Positions 31,010 to 38,600 of a stretch of DNA of 44,498 nt are shown here, piece after piece (the first letter of the stretch is position 1; the number at the start of each line of letters is the position of its first letter). Position numbers and translations under genes: made by a program. Source of the stretch: UBA5109 sp964606735 (GTDB lineage Bacteria > Pseudomonadota > Gammaproteobacteria > Pseudomonadales > Pseudohongiellaceae); NCBI GenBank assembly GCA_964606735.1, contig CAZSHI010000018.1, positions 1-44,498 of the forward strand, in the 5' to 3' direction. The notes beneath the pieces were generated by a model. The model had not been told where the DNA came from. It was given only the letters and a program-made list of their open reading frames with translations, and made no database searches.

Positions 31010-31520
31010 GGGTCTGGAACTGCTCAACCTGCTTGATCAGGAACTGGCGGAGGTCTCTGCAGACAAATATGCTGCGGATGAGGTCGGACCGGGCAAACAG
31101 GTAAGCATGCATTTTTCTCTGGCTTTACAATCCAATCCACAGGAACTGATTGATGATAATTTCTCTGCCCAGGCAGTGAGCTTCAGTATCGGTGATGGTA
31201 ATTTGCTGCCAGGTTTTGAAAGGGCGCTATTTGGTCTGAAGAGCGGTGATGAACGGGAACTGCTCATACCAGCAAGGGAAGCATTTGGAGAGCGCAATGA
31301 AGACAATATACAGCCTTATCCCCGATTTCATTTCCCCGCCGATCTGGTGCTGGAAAAAGGCCTGATGTTCAATTTTTCTGATGCTGCCGGGAATGAACAG
31401 GCCGGTGTTATTGATGATTTTTCAGCCGATGAAGTGAGTGTTGATTTCAATCACCCGCTGGCCGGGCATGACATCATTTTCAGGGTAGCGATTAAAGCAG
31501 TCACAGCCAATTTACAGTAA
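30990..31520 (+). CDS. fkpB: FKBP-type peptidyl-prolyl isomerase FkpB (SlpA)
   Basis: FkpB (SlpA) is a small cytoplasmic FKBP prolyl isomerase with an insert-in-flap chaperone domain. The recognisable core runs from QVSMHFSLALQSN through FSIGDGNLLPGFERALFGL, LLIPAREAFGERNEDNIQPY and DFNHPLAGHDIIFRVAIKAV, typical of the SlpA type. From the ATG at 30990 the protein is 176 residues (173 from 30999); E. coli SlpA is 149. The extra 30 or so N-terminal residues (GLELLNLLDQELAEVSADKY) are helical and acidic and not part of the family core. The start overlaps the end of lspA, and ispH begins 9 bases after its stop, as in the conserved lspA-fkpB-ispH order. Confidence 0.9.
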   Translation: MVLMQDKGLELLNLLDQELAEVSADKYAADEVGPGKQVSMHFSLALQSNPQELIDDNFSAQAVSFSIGDGNLLPGFERALFGLKSGDERELLIPAREAFGERNEDNIQPYPRFHFPADLVLEKGLMFNFSDAAGNEQAGVIDDFSADEVSVDFNHPLAGHDIIFRVAIKAVTANLQ

Positions 31521-31529
31521 AATAACGTC

Positions 31530-32501
31530 ATGGATGCTCCTGTCGATCGTGAAATAAAACTGGCCAATCCGCGTGGATTCTGCGCCGGCGTTGACCGTGC
31601 AATTGATATTGTCAATCGGGCTCTGGACATATACGGTGCCCCGATCTATGTGCGTCATGAGGTGGTGCACAACAAGTTTGTCGTGGAAAGACTGCGTCTG
31701 CGTGGCGCCATTTTTGTTGATGAGCTATCGGATGTTCCTGCAGAGATTGAGGGTGAAAAACCCATCGTGATTTTTTCCGCCCATGGCGTTTCACAAGAGG
31801 TAAAGCAGGAAGCGGAACGGCTTGGTGTCCGCGTGTTTGATGCCACCTGTCCGCTGGTGACCAAAGTGCATATGGAAGTGATGCGCTACAGCCGCAATGG
31901 TCAGGAATGCATCCTCATTGGCCATGCTTTTCATCCTGAAGTGGAAGGCACGATGGGTCAGTATGACGATAGCGCTGGAGGAAAGATCTACCTGGTTGAA
32001 TCCGAGCAGGATGTCGAAAAACTACAGGTTTCGAATCCCGATGAACTTGCCTATGTCACCCAGACCACTCTGTCCATGGATGATACGGCCCTGATTATCG
32101 ATGCCCTGCGCAGGCGTTTTCCAAATATCAGCGGTCCCAGGAAAAAGGACATTTGTTATGCCACCCAGAATCGGCAGGATGCCGTCAAACAACTGGCACT
32201 GGAATGTGACCTGGTGCTGGTGGTGGGTTCTCCCAACAGTTCCAATTCGAATCGCCTGAAAGAGCTGGCCGAACGCAGTGGCAGCGAAGCCTATCTCATT
32301 GATAGTGCAGATGAAGTGCATGACAGTTGGTTGCTGAACAAGCGCAAAATCGGGGTGACTGCAGGGGCGTCGGCACCGGAAGTCCTGGTGCAGGAAGTGG
32401 TACAGCGTATTCAGCAGCTGGGAGGCGGCAAACTGCAGGAAATGCATGGTGTCCAGGAGGACATCACTTTTTCTGTTCCACGTGATCTGCGCATGAACTG
32501 A
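31530..32501 (+). CDS. ispH: 4-hydroxy-3-methylbut-2-enyl diphosphate reductase
   Basis: IspH (LytB) is the iron-sulfur enzyme that forms IPP and DMAPP in the last MEP step. The 323-residue protein has the three cluster cysteines Cys18 (NPRGFCAGV), Cys107 (FDATCPLVTKVH) and Cys209 (KKDICYATQNRQ). The substrate-binding His residues are in YVRHEVVHNKFV and in LIGHAFHPEVEGTMGQY, and the SSNSNRL motif is present. It follows fkpB. A 226-bp gap without a gene then leads to the pilus operon. Confidence 0.97.
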   Translation: MDAPVDREIKLANPRGFCAGVDRAIDIVNRALDIYGAPIYVRHEVVHNKFVVERLRLRGAIFVDELSDVPAEIEGEKPIVIFSAHGVSQEVKQEAERLGVRVFDATCPLVTKVHMEVMRYSRNGQECILIGHAFHPEVEGTMGQYDDSAGGKIYLVESEQDVEKLQVSNPDELAYVTQTTLSMDDTALIIDALRRRFPNISGPRKKDICYATQNRQDAVKQLALECDLVLVVGSPNSSNSNRLKELAERSGSEAYLIDSADEVHDSWLLNKRKIGVTAGASAPEVLVQEVVQRIQQLGGGKLQEMHGVQEDITFSVPRDLRMN

Positions 32502-32590
32502 GGGCCGGCAAAGCCCCGTAAAGCGTGAACGGTATCGCATTTTGCATATCCATCAGGCTCCAGCAGTGTACTTTTCCGGATAAATCACAA

Positions 32591-32609
32591 TTTTGCGCGT
32601 ATTTTGCGC
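32591..32609 (+). repeat. Direct repeat upstream of the minor-pilin operon
   Basis: TTTTGCGC occurs at 32591-32598 and 32602-32609, an 11-bp step or one helical turn, followed by TATTCT (32610-32615). It lies in the 226-bp gap between ispH and fimU, which holds no gene that I can see and no clear sigma-54 promoter. The repeats could be activator sites. Confidence 0.4.
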
Positions 32610-32713
32610 TATTCTCGCCCTTTCACTGCTTCAAGAATTCTTTAAAATATAAGGGTTTATGGCAGTTGGCTGTCTTATTCGGATAGCCTGAACATGCTAC
32701 AGTGTTGTTAGGG

Positions 32714-32725
32714 ACGTCCGGACGT
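32714..32725. promoter_or_regulatory. 12-bp perfect palindrome at the fimU start
   Basis: ACGTCCGGACGT is a perfect 12-bp palindrome ending 2 bases before the fimU ATG at 32728, where the ribosome would bind. It could be an operator or a small hairpin that hides the start. No Shine-Dalgarno is obvious apart from AGGGA at 32710-32714. Confidence 0.45.
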
Positions 32726-32727
32726 TG

Positions 32728-33369
32728 ATGCTCACTGTGAAAAATATGGCTAGCCTGATAACAAACAAAGCGCTTGTTGCCGAGCAGCACGGCTATACCA
32801 TGCTGGAAATATTGATGGTGATTGCCATCGGTGCGATTCTGGTAGCCGTGGCGGTACCCAGTCTGCAGGACACCATTAGCCGGAATGCACGAGATAGCAT
32901 CCAGCTGGATTTGCTGTCATCGCTGGCGCTGGCACGAACCCAGGCCGTCACGCTTTCTGCCACCATGTCGGTCTGTCACAGTGCAAACCAGACATCCTGT
33001 TCCAATTCAACCGGTTCAGACTGGGATGATGGCTGGCTGGTGTTCTCCGATTACGATTCCGACGGTGTGCTTGATACGGGTGATGGTGATGAAATCCTGC
33101 AAATCCATCCAGCAGCCAATGGCATTGTGGCGATTGAGTTGCTCAGCAGCAGTAATGGCACCGTCACTGATGAAGTGGTGCAGTTTGATGATGATGGATT
33201 TCTGGCAAATTCTTCGGGCGGTGCCTATTTTAAATTTTGTGATACCGACAATATTGCTGCCAACGCCAGAGCGATCTGGATAGCAAATACGGGCAGAGCG
33301 TCACAGTCCATCGTCGACGGAGATGGTATACATAACGATATGTCCGGGAACAATTTGACATGTCCTTAA
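32728..33369 (+). CDS. fimU: Minor pseudopilin of the FimU/GspH type
   Basis: This 213-residue protein is a type IV prepilin-like subunit. The leader of about 22 residues ends in QHG, and the mature protein starts YTMLEILMVIAIGAILVAVA, with Glu5 and the hydrophobic stalk. The globular part has the GspH/FimT pattern of conserved cysteines (SVCHSANQTSCSN and a final TCP), DWDDGWLVFSDYDSDGVLD and a C-terminal NTGRAS. As the first gene of the minor-pilin operon it corresponds to FimU, which helps prime pilus assembly with PilV, PilW, PilX and PilE. A TTG at 32725 and an ATG at 32746 are alternative starts. It overlaps pilV by 10 bases. Confidence 0.85.
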   Translation: MLTVKNMASLITNKALVAEQHGYTMLEILMVIAIGAILVAVAVPSLQDTISRNARDSIQLDLLSSLALARTQAVTLSATMSVCHSANQTSCSNSTGSDWDDGWLVFSDYDSDGVLDTGDGDEILQIHPAANGIVAIELLSSSNGTVTDEVVQFDDDGFLANSSGGAYFKFCDTDNIAANARAIWIANTGRASQSIVDGDGIHNDMSGNNLTCP

Positions 33370-33875
33370 CTGTAAACGTAAAAAACAGTGCTCATTGCAG
33401 AGGCTTCTCCCTGATAGAAGTCCTCATTTCCCTCAGTATTCTGGCCGCGGGACTGCTTGGCATGACGGCTTTGCAGAACGAGGCTCTGCAATATAACCAG
33501 GCGGCTTTCACTGATTCACAGGCACAGTTTTTACTGAATGACATGGCAGAAAGAATACGTGCCAATGCCGGTAACAATACTTATGCCATCGGGTTTAATG
33601 AAGTAACCCCGACGCCGGATGTAGACTGTGCTGCGGCAAGCTGCACCAGTAATGAAATGGCTGAATGGGATATTGCCCAGTGGCGTGGCATGGTTGAGGC
33701 AACCGTGGCCGATGATGGGGTGTCTTATTTGCCTGGCGGTGAAAGTGAAATTTTATTTAACAACCTGACCGACACCTACATCATTTCCATTCGTTATGAC
33801 TGGAACCGATTGGGTGAAGCCGATGTGAACACCTCTGGCAAGCGCACTATTTCAGTGACAACCAGGATTCAATGA
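33360..33875 (+). CDS. pilV: Minor pilin PilV
   Basis: PilV is a GspI-like minor pilin of the tip-priming complex. The 171-residue protein has a leader ending in CRG, then FSLIEVLISLSILAAGLLGM with Glu5, and the typical PilV helix ALQNEALQYNQAAFTDSQAQ that leads to LLNDMAERIRANAGN. The C-terminal half is beta-rich. The ATG lies within fimU, and the stop overlaps pilW by 4 bases, so the operon is tightly coupled. Confidence 0.92.
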   Translation: MSLTVNVKNSAHCRGFSLIEVLISLSILAAGLLGMTALQNEALQYNQAAFTDSQAQFLLNDMAERIRANAGNNTYAIGFNEVTPTPDVDCAAASCTSNEMAEWDIAQWRGMVEATVADDGVSYLPGGESEILFNNLTDTYIISIRYDWNRLGEADVNTSGKRTISVTTRIQ

Positions 33876-34999
33876 TGATGAATTCAGCTAAACGCATAAG
33901 CAGCATCAGACAGTTGGGTTTCACTCTGCTGGAGTTGCTGATTGCCATGGCCATGGGTGTCGTGGTGATGAGTGGTGTGGTTTCCGTGCTGGTGGTCAGC
34001 AAAAGCAATTACATTACCGAGCGGGAACTGGCGACCCTGCAGGAAAATGCCCGCTTTGCCGTCAAGTTTTTGACCGAAGAAATCCAGATGGCCGGTTATA
34101 CCGGCTGTAACTCCAACCCGCTGAACGTGGCAAATTCCATTGATGTCCCGGCCGGGGATGAATGGTATCTGGATGGCGTTGGTCTGGAAGGCTTTGAGGA
34201 GTTTGTCGATGAAGCCGGTCGTGCCGGTTTTCCGGATGACTTTGAAGATGAGGCATCCTATTACAGTGACGCCATTGTGATTCGCAGTGGTGAGTCAGAT
34301 GGCTTACGCATCGCGCCTGGGCCTCCCTATCACAATCCGAATTCGGCCAATATTCCGTTGAATGCCGAGCACGATCTCAAAGTGGGCACCATCATGGTCA
34401 TCGCCTCATCAGATTGCTCCCAGGTCGGCGCCTTCGTCCTCAGCGGGCCGACCAACAACAATGACAATGCCACCAACGCGGTACATAACACCGGTAGCGG
34501 TATAGTACCGGATAACTGCACCAAGAACCTGGGTGGCAGTTTCAGTTGTTCTGATACGAGCAGCTCAGTAGCCAGTACCTATCCACCGGGCTCATCACTG
34601 ATGCGCATGAAAGCGCAGGGTTTTTATGTCGGGACTTCCAGTATTGGCAATGATGTGCCGGCACTCTACCGGCTCTCATTGGGTTTTGACAACACCACCT
34701 CGGCTATCAGCCTGACACCGGAGGAGCTGGTGCAGGGTGTGGAAATTATGCAGATATCCTACGGTATAGACCTGGTCGATGATGACGGTCTTGCCGATCA
34801 GTATATTGACGCGGATGATGCCAGCATGAACTGGGATGAAGTGGTCAGTGTTCGCCTGAACATGCGCATGCGCTCGGTTTTTCCGGTCTATAACGAAAAC
34901 ACGCCTTTTGGCGAATTCATGGGTATCGATGATACCGATGGCTCTGACCGGTATATGCGGCAGATCGTCAGCACTACCATCAAAATCCGGAATCGATAA
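33872..34999 (+). CDS. pilW: Minor pilin PilW
   Basis: PilW is a GspJ-like minor pilin. The 375-residue protein has a leader ending in QLG and the mature start FTLLELLIAMAMGVVVMSGV with Glu5. It continues with VSKSNYITERELATLQENAR and FAVKFLTEEIQMAGYTGC, the recognisable PilW signature, and then a large beta-rich domain. It ends with the RYMRQIVSTTIKIRNR segment. It is larger than most minor pilins, as is normal for PilW. It begins 4 bases inside pilV and ends 3 bases before pilX. Confidence 0.93.
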   Translation: MMMNSAKRISSIRQLGFTLLELLIAMAMGVVVMSGVVSVLVVSKSNYITERELATLQENARFAVKFLTEEIQMAGYTGCNSNPLNVANSIDVPAGDEWYLDGVGLEGFEEFVDEAGRAGFPDDFEDEASYYSDAIVIRSGESDGLRIAPGPPYHNPNSANIPLNAEHDLKVGTIMVIASSDCSQVGAFVLSGPTNNNDNATNAVHNTGSGIVPDNCTKNLGGSFSCSDTSSSVASTYPPGSSLMRMKAQGFYVGTSSIGNDVPALYRLSLGFDNTTSAISLTPEELVQGVEIMQISYGIDLVDDDGLADQYIDADDASMNWDEVVSVRLNMRMRSVFPVYNENTPFGEFMGIDDTDGSDRYMRQIVSTTIKIRNR

Positions 35000-35002
35000 A
35001 TC

Positions 35003-35593
35003 ATGTTGATGAATAAAACAATGCCGGAAATAAAACGACAGAAGGGCGCCTTGCTGGTGATTACCCTGATCATGCTGGTCATTATCAGTATGCTGGGCAT
35101 GTCGACTATGGGTACCACTGGCCTTGAAATGCAGATGGTGAATAACAGCCGCAATCAGCAGGCGGCTTTCGAGGCAGCGGAATATACGCTTTCCTGGGTG
35201 GAAGATAATATTCAGAGCACCAGTTTTACCAACGCTAACCTGACCAACAGCAACTGTGGCAGCATCTGTTTTGATATGACCTGCACGGGTGGTTATTGTT
35301 TCCGCGGTGATGATGCCGATTCCTGGAACCAGTGTGAGATCAATGATTCTAATCCCGATCCCTATACCGAGCCCGGTATCTGGAGTGATAGCGCCTATCA
35401 TCGGACACTGACCATTCCCAATACCGCCATCACGGCAAAATATATTATTGAATTTCGTTGCTATACCGCGCTGGATCCAACACTTGAGATGGATGTGACT
35501 AACTTCACACGTGTGTACCGTATTACCGCCTATACTGTCGGAGAAGGTGGCAGGGCAAGGGCCATGCTGCGTTCCACCTTGAAAGAACTGTAA
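35003..35593 (+). CDS. pilX: Minor pilin PilX
   Basis: PilX is a GspK-like minor pilin thought to sit at the tip of the pseudopilus-like priming complex. The 196-residue protein has a leader ending in QKG, followed by ALLVITLIMLVIISMLGMST. The usual Glu5 is replaced by Ile, as is typical for the tip subunit of this family. It continues with MQMVNNSRNQQAAFEAAEYT and a Cys-rich globular region (SNCGSICFDMTCTGGYCF). It is preceded by pilW and followed closely by pilY1. Confidence 0.9.
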   Translation: MLMNKTMPEIKRQKGALLVITLIMLVIISMLGMSTMGTTGLEMQMVNNSRNQQAAFEAAEYTLSWVEDNIQSTSFTNANLTNSNCGSICFDMTCTGGYCFRGDDADSWNQCEINDSNPDPYTEPGIWSDSAYHRTLTIPNTAITAKYIIEFRCYTALDPTLEMDVTNFTRVYRITAYTVGEGGRARAMLRSTLKEL

Positions 35594-35645
35594 GAATTTG
35601 AATGAGAAGCGAAGCTGTCAAAATGCCCTTGAAAGGGGTGGGCTT

Positions 35646-38600
35646 ATGTTAAGTAAAACGAGCAACTATCTTGCAATCCTTGCTTTCTGGACGCTGGGGC
35701 CAGCGCTTGCTTTTGCGCAGGTATCTTCCGATTTTGCGGCACAACCGCCGCTGGTAGGAAATGCGGTTGAACCCAATGTCATGCTGGTGATGTCGAATGA
35801 TCATGAGCTGTATCGAAAAGCCTACAATGATTACAGTGACCTGGATGAAGATGGTGATCTGGAAACCACTTATGAAGACAGTATTACCTATGCCGGCTAC
35901 TTCGACAGCAACTTCTGTTATGCCTATGATCTGACCGATTTGCGTTTTGAACCATCGGTGGATATTTCCGGCTCCATTGATGCCAATGGCCACCGTTGTG
36001 ATACTGCAGGGGCCGGTCTGTGGAGTGGTAATTTTCTCAACTGGGCCACCATGACACACATGGATAATGTGCGTAATTTTCTTTACGGCGGCTACCGCGT
36101 GACAGATACAGCCACATCCGGTGGCTCGGATGGCGTAACAGTTCTGGAGCGGACCTTTTTGCCAGAGGATGCACACTCCTTTGTTAAAGTTTTCACGGGC
36201 CTGACCCAACGCTACACCCCGTATACACAATCCAGCATCAGTTTGTGCAATACCACCTATGGCAGCAGCTCTTCAGCGCCACTGATGCGTATTGCCTATG
36301 GTGACTGGCCTCAGTGGAGCAATACCGAAACAGTTCAGTGCCATTACCAAAGTGAAGAAAACAGCGGGCTGAATGATCAACCGGATACCGGGGACAGGCC
36401 GAGCAACTACCAGCCAGTCGTGCGGGTTCAGGTCTGTGTCGATGGCCTTGATGCTGGCAGCAGCCGCTGCAAAGCCTACACAGACAGCAGCACTTCCGAT
36501 ATTACCTACAAGCCTTTTGGCCTGCTGCAGGATTACGGTGATGCGGGCAATGTGTATTTTGGCCTGATGACCGGCAGCTATGGCAACAATACGAGTGGCG
36601 GGGTACTGCGCAAAGACATCCTGCCGCTGACTGGCAATGTTTCCTCCAGTGACGATGAAATCGATCTGGATAACGGCACTTTTTTGAATCAGGGCGCCAG
36701 CGATGGTGGCATTATCAATACCATCAACCGCTTCCGCATTGTGAACTGGGATTACACGAACAATCGATACGATGACTGCCAGGCCTCCCTGATCGACATC
36801 AGCACCTTTAAGGCGGCAGCCACCTCGGTGACCGAATGTGTCAACTGGGGTAACCCTCTCTCTGAAATTTACCTGGAAGCATTGCTTTACTTTAGCGGTG
36901 ATGAGGTGAGTAATGCCGTCGACGGGGGTGGAGACCCGACCAATAATTTTGATACCAATGACTCTTCGTTTATTCCTTCCTTGCCGCAGCTGAGCTGGAA
37001 TGACCCGCTGGATACCGACAATGCCTGTGCGACCTGTGCCATTGTGGTGATTTCGGGGGGTATTGGAACCTTTGATAAAGATGAATTTCCCACTATCGGC
37101 TATATCTGGGAAGACGTCGGCACCTCCCGTCTGTCAGCAGCGGATCTGGATGAACTGGTGGATGATGTGGGGGATCTGGAAGAAATTTCCACCAACTATT
37201 ATCTGGTTGGCAATAATGGCGTGACCAATAATGATATGTGTAGCGCCAAGCTGATTGGTGACCTGTCTGATGTGGAAGGTCTGTGTCCGGAGCATCCGGA
37301 TTTGGAAGGCGGCTTTGATATGGCCGGGCTGGCCTTTCATGCACAGGGCAATGATTTGAGGGACACGCTGGATGGCGTGCAGTCAGTGAATACCTACAGT
37401 GTCGGTCTGACGGAGTCTACCGGCTCACTGTCTCTCACCGTTAATGGCAATACGGTTAATCTGGTGCCAACCTGTTATGCATATGCCACAGCTGCTACCA
37501 AGGTTAATGACAGCGGCTGGGAAAGGTGCAGTCTGCTGGATATCTATATTGAATCCTTTGATGACACAGGCGGACGCATTCTGGTGAGCTGGGAAGATTC
37601 ACACTGGGGAAACAGCTATGACATGGACGGCGTTTCTAGAATTGAATGGTGTATCGGTGATGATACCAGTGGCTGCCCCGGCACCCCACCGAGTCTTGAT
37701 CTGGGCAGCGGCTATAACTGGGCTGATTTTGACTGGAAGACCAGCGGTTTAAGTGATGACACGATTCAGGTAAGAATTTCAACACCACAGGCAACCAGTG
37801 CCAATGCCTTTCGTTTCGGCTATATCATCAATGGAATCGATGAAGAACTCAGTTCACGACCACTGGTGACCAATACCCCGACAGCGGCCATGAACGCCGT
37901 GACAACCACTAATTTGTCAGGGCAGTATATTGTTCGCGCAACCTTGGCCAATGGCGAGATGAGCTATCTGCTTCGGCAGGGGGGCTATGACATTACCCGT
38001 GTCAATGCCAACTCCGGTAATCGTATTATTTATACCGAACCTGCTGTGTTTACCGCAGACCCGGACAGCACGGTGCCTTTTTTGAATTCCCCGCTGTGGT
38101 ATACCGCCAAATACGGCAGCTTTATTGATATTGATGGAGACGGTACGCCTTATTACATCGGCAGTGCTGCGGATACACGTGAATGGGATACTCGCGATAC
38201 GGCAGGCAATGAAGGTGCCGATGGCATTCCGGATAACTATTTCCCCATCACCAATCCTTCCCAGTTGGGCGGCAGCCTGAGCCTGGTGCTGGATAATCTT
38301 TCCGAGAGCATCTCATCGGGTACAGCGGCAGCGGTGGTGACCAACAGTAGTTCCGGTCTGGGTGCAGTTTACCAGGCCTATTACCACCCGCAATATACCG
38401 ATGATAATGAAAACACCATTACCTGGGGCGGGGTACTGCACTCCATCTTTATTGATGAGTCGGGCCGTTTCCGTGAAGACAATGGCATCAAGGGCAGACT
38501 GGAAGGTACCAGTACCGACTATGTCGTGGATATTTATTATGACGAGTCGGTCATCCCCAGTCGTACCCGCTTTCAGCGCTATACCCAACAAAATGACCCG

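Noticed and set aside
32502..32520. Terminator after ispH
   Set aside because: GGGC and GCCC could pair, but the stem is four bases and no T run follows.
32640..32727. Sigma-54 promoter before the minor-pilin operon
   Set aside because: TGGCAG at about 32660 suggested the -24 element, but no GC doublet lies at the required distance; no other GG-N10-GC fits.
34676..35401. 241-codon minus-strand open frame across pilW and pilX
   Set aside because: It is antisense to two well-supported pilin genes and its composition (Ile, His and Thr rich) is typical of a shadow.
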